The translations under genes and the position numbers were made by a program. From the NCBI RefSeq assembly GCF_905475465.1, contig NC_062256.1, positions 8,627,662 through 8,691,661 on the forward strand: a stretch of 64,000 bases of DNA, written 5' to 3'. The notes beneath the pieces were generated by a model that worked only from the letters and a program-made list of their open reading frames with translations, was not told the DNA's origin and made no database searches. Below are positions 43,924-53,880 of the stretch, in pieces (position 1 is the first letter of the stretch; every line of letters begins with the position of its first letter). This DNA is from Pieris napi (Eukaryota > Arthropoda > Insecta > Lepidoptera > Pieridae).

Positions 43924-44177
43924 TCAGTGGCGCTACAACCCTTTTAGGTCCGGGCCTCAGATTTCTGTATCCATTTCATGATCTTTTGTCAATCTAATAG
44001 GCAAGCAGGTGGATGTGTTTGACAAACGCCATCGACATTTTGAATCTACAGCAAGCCGGTTACCTCACGATGTTTTTAAGGACGCACATAGAAAGAAAGT
44101 CCATTGGTAGACAGCCGGGGATCGAACCTACGAACTCCGGGATGAGAATCGCACGCTGAAGCCACTAGATCAACACT
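43924..44177 (-). mobile_element. SINE family 1, near full-length copy
   Basis: Minus strand: GATCTAGTGGCTTCAGCGTG, CATCCCGGAGTTCGTAGGTT, GATCCCCGGCTGTCTACCAA, GAGGTAACCGGCTTGCTGTA, and GTTGTAGCGCCACTGATTTT. The B-box GGTTCGATCCC is exact. Nothing was recognised from 44178 to 44555. Confidence 0.85.
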
Positions 44178-44555
44178 AAAGCTAAACGTTACAAGTTCAA
44201 AATATCATTAAATACATTTTATTTATTTTTCGTGTGCCTTTCTTTTCTTTCTTTAAGCATTTGAGTTAAATGAATACCTCATTTCTATAGTTTATACTCC
44301 CTTGGATAAACCATGAATAAAAGCGATCGAAATATTATGATAAGCCAGCCATTGTTTTGTACGCCATGTGAGAATTAGTTCGTTTCGAAATTATTCATCG
44401 CAGCGTTTTAATACGTTTTTAATTACTCAACGTTTCTTTTTAAATGGACAATTAGTACTGAAATGTTGGTTGGTGGAATTTATTAAGTTATCGATTTAAA
44501 AGTTTAAAACGAGAATTTAACGCTTTATTTTCTATTTAAACATTACTTTTATAGT

Positions 44556-44814
44556 ATATATCGTCACTGTAGAATGATAACCTCGTATGTCAAAAAACCA
44601 AATATTTTTTATTCTTAGACTCTTATGTCATTTAACTGGTATAATCTTGACGTATTAATAACATAAATAAGTCCTTTTTACCATCTAAAAGTATAGACAA
44701 AAACATATAATAATATTTTAATGAACATTCACGAAATGAAACATGTTTTTCGTTGCCTGTAATGTTTGGCTCTCTGGACATACGAGGTTATCATTCTGCA
44801 GCGACGATATATCG
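44556..44814. mobile_element. MITE with ATATCGTCRCTGYAGAATGA ends
   Basis: TATATCGTCACTGTAGAATG then ATAACCTCGTATGTC on the left is the inverse of GACATACGAGGTTATCATTC then TGCAGCGACGATATA on the right, an inverted repeat of about 35 bp with three mismatches. The body is AT-rich. The 107-codon plus ORF at 44743-45066 starts inside this element and ends in a CTTCTTCTTCTTCTCC microsatellite at about 45011-45040, so it is not accepted as a gene. Confidence 0.7.
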
Positions 44815-45439
44815 AATAAAGTTTTGTTTCCTCTGAATATGCAGGACAAAATAATTTTAAGTCGCAACTTAATTAAAGAATATTATACCTCTTTGGTATT
44901 AGAGCTTTTAAGTGCCATTCAGAACACATCACAGATCACAATTGAATGCATAAGACACGCAAACTTTTTTGGTGGCATGATCCAGATTTTATCAGTTTTT
45001 TTAATTCTCTTTCTTCTTCTTCTTCTCCTCTTCTTCTTTTGGAGAGTGATAAAAACTTTGTTTTAATATAGCACATGCCCAAAAAATATCAATTACTCTG
45101 AGATGTAGAAACTAGCCCATAATGATGCGAAAAGTTTTACTATATCTTGTACACATGTGTTTGTAGCCAATGGGAGAGGCAATAAACCGTTAATTGCGTT
45201 GTAAAAGGGGAATGCTCACCAATAACTGAGCATTAGGGTCACGTTATATAAGCTTACATAAACACTACATAGGGTACATACTACATAGTTGCTGGCTTCC
45301 GACCGTGTTACAAACAAAAATATGCATTATAAAACATCCTATCTTTTTATATAATTAATTAAAACTTAAAACTAAAATTTTAATCACACACAGGTTTATT
45401 TTTAAATACCTACCTCATTTTTCGACTGCTAAATGGGAT

Positions 45440-45943
45440 TTTTGCAGGAGGCTCACCTGACGTTAAGTCGATACTGCCCATGGGCACTCACATAGCATAG
45501 AAGTACGCTCTTTCTTTGAAGTACCCTAAGTCGAATTGGATAGGAAATAATTCAGTGGGCAGCTGGTTCCACATAGTGGTGGTGCGCGGCAAAAACTGCC
45601 TTAAGAAATACTCAGTTGTGAAACGACGGACGTCGAGGTGAAACTCAGCTGCAGGTATTAATCTGAACATTCTCCATGGTAAATGCAGAAGAAGATGAAA
45701 GAGAGACTCCACATCTTTCTGCAACGCCAAGGGATCAAGCCGCTCGGAATCTGACTGATTGTTGAAGCTTCGAATGGCTTCGTTGGATACGGTCAAGCGG
45801 ATGTGTTCACATTGATTGAGCTGATTTATCGAGAGACCTTGTACAGGGGTTGACTGTACCACTACCACCACTCCAAGAAGCGACGTTAAAGATCCAGTTG
45901 ACCTGTAGACGTATTCAACATCCTTCATTCTTGTAAAAAACAT
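45440..45943 (-). pseudogene. LINE ORF2 C-terminus (FLPRT family) with 3' tail
   Basis: The minus frame of 151 codons ends with RLIPAAEFHLDVRRFTTEYF, LRQFLPRTTTMWNQLPTELF and DLGYFKERAYFYAM. The R...F..FLPRT..LWN.LP...FP..Y.L..FK.R pattern is the conserved C-terminus of a non-LTR retrotransposon ORF2. The upstream part SNEAIRSFNNQSDSERLDPL fits the linker seen in such proteins. It is the longest coding relic here, about one tenth of a full ORF2, and is 5'-truncated. The 3' tail GGGCAGTATCGACTTAACGT, GGTGAGCCTCCTGC follows on the minus strand. Confidence 0.8.
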
Positions 45944-45960
45944 TTTATATTATTATGAAT

Positions 45961-46208
45961 GGTGGCTTCAGCGTGCGACTCTCATACCTGGGGTCGTAGG
46001 TTCGATCCCCGGCTGTGCCAATGGACTTTCTTTGAACGGTGAAGGAAAACATCGTGAGGAAACCGACATGTCTTAGACCCAAAAAGTCGACGGCGTGTGT
46101 CAGGCACTGGAGGCTGATCACCTACTTGCCTATTAGATTTGAAAATGATCATGAAACAGATTCAGAAATCTGAGGCCAAGACCAAAGAGGTTGTAGCGCC
46201 ACTTATTT
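45961..46208 (+). mobile_element. SINE family 1, good copy lacking part of the head
   Basis: GGTGGCTTCAGCGTGCGACT, CGTAGGTTCGATCCCCGGCT, GGAAAACATCGTGAGGAAAC, GTCGACGGCGTGTGTCAGGC, TGATCATGAAACAGATTCAG and GTTGTAGCGCCACTTATTTA. It is very close to the copy at 58238, pointing to recent activity. Confidence 0.85.
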
Positions 46209-46361
46209 ATTCTTTATGAATTTATTTTCTTTGATATTCTGGGATGGTCACGAGTTATCATTGTAATCATTGTAAAATTAAACATTTATGAAAATGTATA
46301 ACATTGCATCCAAATAAGCAAGAGGCTTTGAAAACGTAATACTATTTAAGATATTAAAAGC

Positions 46362-46636
46362 AGTGTTGGTTTTAGCATGTGACTCTCATCCTGAGGTCGT
46401 AGGTTCGACGCCGGCCCGGCTGTACACCAATGAACTTTCTGTCTATGTGCGCATTTAACATTCGCTCCAACAGTGAAGGAAACATCGTGAGGAAACCGGC
46501 TTGTCTTAGACCAAAAAAGTTGACGGCGTGTTGACACAGGAGGCTGATCACCTACTTGCCTATTCAATTGACAAATGATTATAAAACAGATTCAGAAATC
46601 TGAGGCCCAGACCTAAAAAGGTGTAGCGCCACAGAT
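46362..46636 (+). mobile_element. SINE family 1 with a 12-bp target duplication
   Basis: The copy runs from GTGTTGGTTTTAGCATGTGA to GGTGTAGCGCCACAGA. TTTAAGATATTA at the left flank and TTTAAGATAGTA at the right flank form a target duplication with one mismatch. The 73-codon minus ORF is an antisense SINE reading. Nothing was recognised from 46640 to 46955. Confidence 0.85.
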
Positions 46637-46957
46637 TTTTTTAAGATAGTAGGTCAAAATGAGAAACTCGTTTTCAAACTTGCGGCGTTTCAAAGATACT
46701 TAATATATGTTAATTGTTTACCATGGCTTATGTGCGCTTCGGGACTATATTATACTCGAATGAGAACACCATAGAGTATGGGAAAAGTTATGTTCAGGTC
46801 TGAAATGAAAGTTAACTATTCTGGTCAAAATTAAGTTTGTATATACAATGTTTTTTTATAATATATGGTGAATTATTTATTTTTCGTTGCAGCATGTTTT
46901 CGTGTATAGAAGGAACATCATTTGTTTGGCTCGACACCCGACTTCAGCATCGCATTC

Positions 46958-46990
46958 AGTTTCAAAGGCCGGTAACGCACTCGCGAGCCA
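46958..46990 (+). repeat. Short LINE tail fragment
   Basis: TTTCAAAGGCCGGTAACGCA and CTCGCGAGCCAAGCG match the LINE tail. It is cut by the family P element that starts about 47008. Confidence 0.6.
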
Positions 46991-47007
46991 AGCGAACAAG
47001 TTTAAAA

Positions 47008-47440
47008 AAAAAAGTGCGTGCGTACAAAGTACAGAAGTCAGAAGTGAAACTTCTTTGGCAAACTAATTTTTAACTCTTGTTCATATTTATACAAATCTAA
47101 AACTTTAGATTACCAAGGCGGGGAAAAAGGAAGATATGTTAGCAATTTAAATAATTTAATTGTCATTAAAATATTAAGTGTCGAAAAAAACAAGTGGCAT
47201 TTTAATTTACAATTCGTCATTTGAGATTTCGATAAATTATTTTGCATAAAATATAAAATACTAATATTTCATAAATTCTCTTAACGAAATTTTAATTTAA
47301 AAAATAGAATTTCTATCAAGGTCCCATCCTTCTTACTCTCTCAATCGGTCTCAATCACTCTCCCCCTTACTTCGACAAAAACGCTGCACATCTTCGTGAC
47401 ATTAAACTTTCATGCGTCTAAAGAAGTTTCACTTCAAAAG
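47008..47440 (+). mobile_element. Family P element, complete copy
   Basis: AAAGTGCGTGCGTACAAAGT and the palindrome GAAGTGAAACTTC (47041-47053) mark the left end. GCGTCTAAAGAAGTTTCACT with the palindrome at 47423-47435 marks the right. The block CTTCGACAAAAACGCTGCAC, ATCTTCGTGA before the right end is matched in reverse at 50920-50955. No coding capacity. Confidence 0.65.
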
Positions 47441-49200
47441 TTTCTTTTTATCAATCTTTAATTATTATAACTATTATTTGTGTGTTAGAAATAAATGCAA
47501 TGTACTAAACATTTTAAATGTGTCAACATTTCACATCTATTAGCTTTCTCATCCTTGGTGCGACACGGAAGCCCGCTACTGTGCGTCTCTATTGTTACTC
47601 CACACTCTTCAAAATTCGTTATCACACTTGTTTGTAACGGTGTAGCTAAAAGGCACCGCTGCTATTGTCACCTGTCTATACACTACTGTTACGTATGAAA
47701 CAAAACTGGAACTATTATGTTCTTCGTAATTTAGTTAGTATTTTTCTGTAGTACATCTTTGTGGCCGCTCAGTAAACGGTCGATTAATGATTATAGTATT
47801 GATATCATTAAAATCTAATTCAATTTATATATAAGAATGAAAGTAAGAACTTTATTTATTAATTTTTATATTTTTTTGCTCAATAGTATTCCTATAGCTA
47901 CTCACTAAACAATATCCAAACAATTACATTGTACACAAAAGCCAAAAACGGAATACACATTCAAACATAAACAAAGCACAGTTTTACCTAATTATACAAA
48001 AATTATAACATAGTACATATATATTTATACTAAATTCTAAATTCTAAGTTCTAAGTTTAATTACATTATAATATATATTTAATATAAAGGAAGAATAATA
48101 AAGCCATTGTGTAAATTATTGTATGCAATTATTGTACACAATAAAAAATATATTTCGTTAAAAAGTGCATGAGCCCCCACACCAGGATTCCCTGATGTCC
48201 CTTGACAATAATTTCTACATATCACATAATTAAACTATTGTTGCACAATAGGAATATTTTCTGAATCACCATAGAACATGTTGATGTGAGTGATATATCA
48301 TATAATATTAGGCTATAATATTAGGCTTTACACGACCTTTATATTGTAACTAATAATAGTAATAATAATCTTTATTCATTGTTTTTCTCACAAAAACTTA
48401 GTACATAAACAATCGACAGTTATATATTATTATAAATCAATAATTGTAACCGGATTATTACTTAACACAAATAAACGTTTGTTTCATAAATTCTTCAGCC
48501 TTTATGTGGGCACATATGGAAAACTATTTTATTTATAATCCATCCAAATTATAATAATTTAAAAGTGCACATAGAATTTAAACAGTATAACTTAATAAAA
48601 AAATCCCTTTAATTCAATGAAAATAATTTTATGAAAGAACACGTTGAACATGTCATATAACAAAAATTCATTTCTATCACTTTCAACGAATATTTAGATC
48701 GGAATTCGAATAAATCAAATAAATCCCACATCAAACTATAAAAAAATAATTTACGACCTTAAAAAACCATAAACAATATAGAGCAATGTGTCAAAATATG
48801 GTTACAATACAAAATGATGAGCATTGAAAACGTAACAATGAACCCTACTCAGCTAACATCTTTTGGTAGCTAGATGAGAAGCGATGGTAACGTTGCAGAG
48901 AATATTGGACTCTATACTTAGTCAATAAGGTGTATTTTTGTATGATACTTCAAAAGCCTAGTTCGGATTTTTACTACGTACAAAAACAGAGTTGCGTCGA
49001 GTGAATTGAGAACAAAATGAACTTCTGTAGTTAATAAACGACAAAAGAATCCGAGGTGGTAAGAGAGGTGACACTGATCACATTTGAATCACAAAGGGTT
49101 TTTAATAAAACAGTTTTGTTGCTTAGAATTTTTTTTAAACTAATTTTAATCGTCTACTTTGCAGGTTACATAATATTAGTCTTTTAAATACAAGAATGGT
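47440..49200. other. Long AT-rich stretch without recognised features
   Basis: I see no ORF, SINE or LINE here. 47850-48130 and 48360-49000 have CTTTATT at their left sides and long A-rich sequences, which would suit the 3' UTR of a minus-strand gene or antisense repeat tails, but no coding frame lies to the right. The 67-codon ORF at 47495 is not recognised. Confidence 0.3.
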
Positions 49201-49204
49201 TAAA

Positions 49205-49335
49205 CGTAGTTTAAAAAATAAGCGTACAGGAAACAAGCGTGCCCCGTTCCGCCCATGGACACTAAGTCCATGGGCGTCAATATTACTTAACATCAGCCTC
49301 CTGCCCTTTGTCCCTGTTATATAAATAATTTAAAA
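49205..49335 (+). repeat. LINE 3' tail with inverted 5' end
   Basis: CGCCCATGGAC-actaa-GTCCATGGGCG at about 49250-49276 is a perfect 11-bp stem. Left of it is the tail in minus sense; right of it, GTCAATATTACTTAACATCA then GCCTCCTGCCCTTTGTCCCT is the tail in plus sense, ending A-rich. This is the structure left by twin priming during LINE insertion, or by recombination of two tails. Confidence 0.6.
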
Positions 49336-49344
49336 AAAAAGAAA

Positions 49345-49535
49345 AATCAGAACCAGCTGCCCACTGAAGTATTTCCGAACCAATTCGACTTAGGGTCCTT
49401 CAAGAAAAGAGCGTACAAATTCTTGAAAGTCCGGCAACGCACTTGCGAGCCTTTTGGCAGTGTGAGTATCTGAGGCACTTAACATCAGGTGAGCCTCCTG
49501 CACGTTTGCCTCCTATGACATAAAAAAAATTTTGT
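49345..49535 (+). repeat. LINE ORF2 end and 3' tail (GGCCGGCAACGC family)
   Basis: CCAGCTGCCCACTGAAGTAT, CGACTTAGGGTCCTTCAAGA, AAGTCCGGCAACGCACTTGC, GGCACTTAACATCAGGTGAG and CTCCTGCACGTTTGCCTCC give the final codons and full tail, ending A-rich at 49535. The corresponding ORF2 part is in view at 45488. Confidence 0.8.
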
Positions 49536-49651
49536 CAAAGGACGAGAACAGACGAAACGGAGAAACTAGAACGGAGCATCCTAAAAATGAGAAAAATTTA
49601 TAAAATAAGACACAAATATGAGTAGCATTAAAAGCTACCGATACCCTAAGC

Positions 49652-50241
49652 CAGGGGTCTCCAAACTTTCCAGCTTTAGGGCCATACTGATTACTCCAGT
49701 AAGTTCCGAGGGCCAAAACCATATTATCATTGTTGCTGGTGGTAAAATATTCAGCCACACCACTGAGACTGATTTTCCTATAGATTTAGCAATTGAAACT
49801 TTGAGTGCTTTGAAAATAAATTTTGATACTCGTTTCTCGGACTTTGATGCCATTGTGAATCAAATTAAGATATTTCAGAATCCTTTTGATACTGACATTG
49901 AAACCCTAGCCCCGGAACTTCAAATGGAAATGATTGATCTACAGTGCAGTGATATAATTAAGAACAAATATCAAAACTCATCTTTGTTGGAATTTTATAA
50001 GTCTTCCACTGTCACCATTTGATAATTTGCATAAATTTGCTCGTGGGCTGTTTTCTGTCTTTGGTACTATGTACTTATTTGTGTGAGAAGACAAAAGAAG
50101 AAGAGATTTTGGAGAACCAAAATGAAGTACATAAAAAATGTTCTCTAAAAGGAGTTTTCAAGTATGCTAGCTCTCCGCGGGCCGGACAAAATCTGTCCGT
50201 GGGCCAGATGTGGCCCTCGGGCCGTAGTTTGGAGACCCCTG
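49652..50241 (+). mobile_element. hAT-superfamily element remnant with 8-bp target duplication
   Basis: The left end CAGGGGTCTCCAAACTTTCC is mirrored by GTTTGGAGACCCCTG at the right. CCCTAAGC (49644-49651) and CCCTAAAC (50242-50249) are an 8-bp target duplication with one mismatch. These are the marks of hAT elements of the Charlie/GTF2IRD2-like group. Near the right end GCGGGCCGGACAAAATCTGT, GTGGCCCTCGGGCCG is the GC-rich subterminal region usual in that group. At 590 bp it is internally deleted; the transposase part is annotated separately. Confidence 0.9.
49756..50110 (+). pseudogene. hAT transposase C-terminal fragment (GTF2IRD2/ZBED-like)
   Basis: From about 49756 the frame reads RFSDFDAIVNQIKIFQNPFD, then ETLAPELQMEMIDLQCSD and LLEFYKS. 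The sequence F..F..I......F..PF..D.E..P..LQMELI.LQ.....K..Y....L..FY is characteristic of the hAT dimerisation-domain region in this group. A TGA at about 50020 ends the frame. The next expected block, FDNLHKFARGLFSVFGTMYL, continues in another frame, and a second shift follows. The N-terminal BED finger and the catalytic core are missing, so it is inactive. The ATG at 49618 lies outside the element and is not its start. Confidence 0.85.
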
Positions 50242-50902
50242 CCCTAAACTATGCTCGTAAGGCTAAATGAAGATGGGCAGGGCTTGTAGCAAGACTGTCA
50301 GATGGGCAATGGATCATAAAGGCGACCCTGTAGGGAAGCCCTATTGGGAAACGATACAGAGGAAGACCGCTGACGAGATGGGCGGAGGTCATTATCAACG
50401 GGGCTGGTTCGAGCTGGATGCACCTTGCCCGTGACAGATGTGCCTGAAGTTCATTGGAGGAGGCCTGCTCCTGCGGAGGGCATCTTGCAAACAAATCAAA
50501 AAATTAATATTAATTAGTACAGATAAAAAATAGTGTAGTTTATTTTCTTTTAAGTAATTATAATTGTTTTAATATTACTTTGATTTGCAAGAAATACAAG
50601 ACTTTTTACTAATTATATGTAAATAATATTAATTAAAATACATAGGACGACTCTATCTACAGCTTTGTGTCTATAGATTACAAAAAATAATACCACAAAA
50701 TCAAGCTCATTCAAAGATCGTGCGCAGTTAAACGGTGACTCGATGCCATTGATCAAATCGTCATGTGTGCATAATCAATATTAATCTTAAGAATTGATAA
50801 TAAAGAAATACGAATGATATAAATAAATAGCTAGTAATATTTTAATGTCCGCGGTGAGTTAGTGTGGAGATGGCTTATTGTACTTATAGAATTTATTAGC
50901 TT

Positions 50903-51150
50903 TTTGAAGTGAAACTTCTTTATTCACGAAGATGTGCAACGTTTTTGTCGAAGAAAAGGGAGAGAGCGATTGAGAGAGAAAGAGAGAGTGAGGAAGGCTA
51001 AGTACCTTATATAAAATCTATTTTTAAAATTAAAATTTCGTAAAGAGAATTTATGAAACTTTAGTATTTTATATTTTATGCAAAATATTTTAAAAAATCT
51101 CAAATGAAGAATTGTAAATTAAAAATGCCACGTGTTTCAATTATCGAAGA
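50903..51150 (-). mobile_element. Family P element, right-end part
   Basis: GAAGTGAAACTTC at 50906-50918, then ATTCACGAAGATGTGCAACG and TTTTTGTCGAAGAAAAGGGA, AATTTCGTAAAGAGAATTTA and TCAAATGAAGAATTGTAAAT are the inverse of 47210-47435. Nothing was recognised from 50500 to 50900 or from 51150 to 51740. Confidence 0.6.
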
Positions 51151-51739
51151 AATAATTTTAACAAATGAAATTTGCTATTTGTACTTTCGACTACCCATCA
51201 ATCGCTATCAACCGGTCCAGATTTAAGGACTACTCTACAATAATATCTAAGATTTGTCTCTACAAGGGTTTTTCAATGTTTTTCGCTCTTATATTTTAAG
51301 TAAGCTAATACTTATATGTCACACAACAAACTTAAAGGCAGGGTCTTAAAATAAATTGTCCTATTAATCTCAAAATTAACATATATCAATCTATACATCA
51401 ATTTTTATTAATATTACATTACAGAATCTCTTCCACACTCACGCGCCGATAGCTATGAAGCAGAGCATTATAACAAGTGCGGCTAACTAGCGCTTACCAT
51501 CGCTAAACCCAATTATACCCAAGCTCAATCACTCACACACAACATCAAAGAACACCAAATATACAATTGTATTGTTGATATAGAATAAATCATCCATGTG
51601 TTCGATTTCAAATGTTCAAAAGCTTTAAAGAAATTCTTACATACGGTAATATGGTATAATTTCCGTTGCGTAACTTGGCAAAACTGTTAAAAAATATGAT
51701 GATTTCTACTGTAGTGGAAATTGAGAAATTGACATAAGT

Positions 51740-52075
51740 GCTAGGTAATATGTTCCGGCTGGTGTATCCGCTCCTTTCCTTGCCCTTCTCGCAAGTGCGA
51801 ACCTGGATTCGCTAACGATCCAGAAAACTCCAGATAGTAAACCCTCTAGTGACAATGCGACTTCTAAAACTCAACAGAAGTAATCTCAAATTAATGATAG
51901 GGTCTATCAATAAACATCTTTTTGTCCTGTGAAGAGGCTGTTTCAGCGCAGAGGAATCAGTCACCCACGTAGTCCTAGAATGCATTGCCAATCTTCGGAG
52001 CCATGAGTTCGCAGTGAAGTGCCCAGGAATCTTCTGAGCTTCTAGAAGGAGCTCGGCTAATTAATAGCCAGTACT
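51740..52075 (+). pseudogene. LINE ORF2 C-terminal relic (zinc-knuckle region)
   Basis: INKHLFVL, then RGCFSAEESVTHVVLECIAN matches the minus-strand copy at 56560-56815. The residues C..C...EE(S/T)..H....C resemble the C-terminal CCHC-type region of R1/I-like LINE ORF2. Stops and frame changes interrupt it. It is cut on the right by the Harbinger-type MITE. Confidence 0.65.
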
Positions 52076-52078
52076 TTA

Positions 52079-52241
52079 AGGCCGATTTACATTATCTTAG
52101 TGTTTAGGAGAGTGCTTTAGTACAACTTGAAAGGCAAGTTCTTTAGCGTAGCGTTTACTAAAGCAAGTAGCGTTTACATGTTTCAACTAAAGTACTATCC
52201 TAAAGCACTCTGCTAAACACTAAGATAATGTAAATCGGCCT
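52079..52241. mobile_element. Harbinger-type MITE, copy 2
   Basis: The ends AGGCCGATTTACATTATCTT and AAGATAATGTAAATCGGCCT are as in copy 1. TTA flanks both sides (52076-52078 and 52242-52244). The length is 163 bp. It differs from copy 1 (18868-19029) at only a few positions, so both insertions look recent. Confidence 0.85.
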
Positions 52242-52327
52242 TTACGCATAACGGACCAAATGAGCGTCTAAGTGCGTGAAACTGAGTCAACATACATTCA
52301 TACATGTTCATAAATTGAAACCTACTC

Positions 52328-52477
52328 AATTTAAGCCCCGGCTGTGCCCCAATGGACTTAATGCGTATTTAACACTCGCGTAAGAAAGACATCGTCAGGA
52401 AACTGGCATGCCTTGGAGCCAAACGCCTTGCCCATTAAAAAAATATATTTTCATAAAACAGATACAGAAACGGCTGG
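52328..52477 (+). mobile_element. SINE family 1, fragment
   Basis: AAGCCCCGGCTGTGCCCCAA, then GACATCGTCAGGAAACTGGC, ATGCCTTGGAGCCAAACG and CATAAAACAGATACAGAAAC follow family order with deletions. The A-box side is missing. Confidence 0.65.
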
Positions 52478-52489
52478 TTTTATTACAAA

Positions 52490-52640
52490 TAAGTGTGTTG
52501 CAGCACGCTCACATTTTGTAAAAACATAGCGATAAAAGAGAGAATCAGAGAGTTTATTTATTCTTCTTGTTCATTTTACGTCCATTTGTGGACTCCTTGC
52601 AATAAGTGTTATTTAGTAGTACTTCATATTTGTAATTATT
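52490..52640 (+). repeat. Decayed copy of the MAIKKSGGEF repeat family
   Basis: GTGTGTTGCAGCACGCTCAC, ATTTTGTAAAAACATAGCGA, TAAAAGAGAGAATCAGAGAG and TTTATTTATTCTTCTTGTTC resemble 39799-39900. The 78-codon plus ORF at 52493 is a remnant reading. Confidence 0.5.
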
Positions 52641-52743
52641 TATTTTATTTAAATGCGTCTATATTTCATACACGTATAAACTTGGCTTGTTTATCCAAAT
52701 CTGAAAATTTCTCTAACAAAAGCTTGTAACAATATCTATTAAA

Positions 52744-53159
52744 TTAATCGAGACCATACACACATATCCCGTCTCTGAAGGAGGCTTTAAATCTAATAAT
52801 ATATTTACTTGTAACTTCCAACAGCGCCTTCATTGTTGAGTTTTTGTACCGTGCAATCCCAAGGCGACAGCCCTGATTTAAACAACTAATTTGATATTGC
52901 AATATCAAAGGAACTATCGCGAGGAAGTTACAGGGGCACAAATAACCAGCATTTCAACATAATCATAATTCAAAGCAATCATGTGGAATTTAGGGATATT
53001 TATCAAACAGCGAGAATATTGTACTGCAGGCTTGAACTTTCCAACGACACGAGTGAGGCATTATACATGACAGTAAATAGCAGCAACTCAGCGGTCTTCG
53101 TGCGCACGAGTATCGACAAGATAATGAGCCTTCCCAGGGACCTTATCATCATATATATA
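52744..53159. other. Unassigned stretch with overlapping ORFs of about 65 codons
   Basis: Minus ORFs at 52744-52941 and 53003-53203 and a plus ORF at 52983-53174 overlap or abut. The plus frame LELSNDTSEALYMTVNSSNS, AVFVRTSIDKIM looks protein-like in composition, but I do not recognise it and there are no clear splice sites. The Helitron at 53160 cuts the right side. Confidence 0.2.
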
Positions 53160-53475
53160 TCTTCTAATATATAAAATTCCCGTGTCACAATGTTCGTTCC
53201 CATACTCCTCCGAAACGGATCGACCGATTTTTATGCATATTCAATAAGTCTGAGAATCGGCTACTATATCTCTTTCAAACCCCTAAGTGATAAGGGGACA
53301 CTTTACTTAATTTTTTTTTTTGGCAAAATTTTTTACGTCTTAGAAATCAATACAACCCTTAATTGTCACCCCTCTACGACCAGACCCTATTTTTATTATA
53401 GCACATAGTTATTTTTATTGAACTAAAACAATCCTATAAATAACATGGCAAAAAGTCGTTTGCCGGGTCAGTTAG
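53160..53475 (+). mobile_element. Helitron family A, full-length non-autonomous copy
   Basis: It starts TC at 53160 with TTCTAATATATAAAATTCCC and GTGTCACAATGTTCGTTCCC. It ends with the hairpin GGCAAA-aagtcg-TTTGCC and GGGTCAGTTAG, followed by T. The end CTAG has mutated to TTAG. Insertion lies between A and T. The copy is 316 bp without ORFs, and it defines the borders for the partial copies at 2942 and 18478. Confidence 0.85.
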
Positions 53476-53739
53476 TATATTTATAAAATCTCTTGTAGGT
53501 ATAGATAGTGTTATGATTAAGAAAGTAAAGAACACCTCTTTCTATAATACTCAACGATAACATCCTTCAAGAAATGAACGTAGTAACTCCACTGCCCTTG
53601 GGCATTACTTAACAGTATTCTGATTGCATTTGTATAAAGTATGCCTTGGTGTCTGAAACAAAATAATTATTAATTATTGAAAATTGTTGCAGTTTCCATT
53701 TCAGCTCACCCACGTGGCCGTTAGGAATACACTGGTTAC

Positions 53740-53880
53740 GTCCTAGTTCAGATTAATATCTGCAGCTGAGTTACATCATCGGACGTCAAGGCAGAATAGA
53801 AAATACCATCCGTATCACCTCGACGTCCGCCGTTCCACAACTGAGCGTTTTTCAAGGCAGTTTTTGCCGCGCACCATACT
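53740..53880 (+). pseudogene. LINE ORF2 fragment (FLPRT family)
   Basis: The plus frame reads ISAAELHHRTSRQNRKYHPY, HLDVRRSTTERFSRQFLPRT. It overlaps the same protein region as the minus relic at 45488-45943, but keeps a piece (KYHPYHLDV) that copy has lost. Nothing was recognised from 53880 to 54780; the 102-codon ORF at 54084 matches nothing I know. Confidence 0.75.

Larger units (their letters stand above)
49536..50495 (+). pseudogene. RTE-type LINE C-terminal relic, interrupted by a hAT element
   Basis: The left part (49536-49643) has the A-rich coding-like stretch ACGGAGAAACTAGAACGGAG. The right part (50242-50495) reads MKMGRACSKTVRWAMDHK region in mixed frames, then KRYRGRPLTRWAEVIINGAG and WMHLARDRCAW, SSLEEA. 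GR.R.RW....I...G..W...A.DR..W...EEA is the C-terminal signature of RTE-like ORF2. The hAT insertion with its own target duplication splits it, so the LINE relic is older. Confidence 0.7.

Noticed and set aside
44743..45066. 107-codon ORF with a hydrophobic end
   Set aside because: It begins inside a MITE terminal repeat and ends in a CTT microsatellite; there is no family resemblance.
49618..49755. N-terminal 46 codons of the 134-codon ORF
   Set aside because: The ATG lies outside the hAT element and the frame crosses the terminal repeat. Only the downstream part is transposase-like.
51425..51560. Possible exon after TTTATTAATATTACATTACAG
   Set aside because: The acceptor looks fair, but no open frame or donor supports a coding exon.
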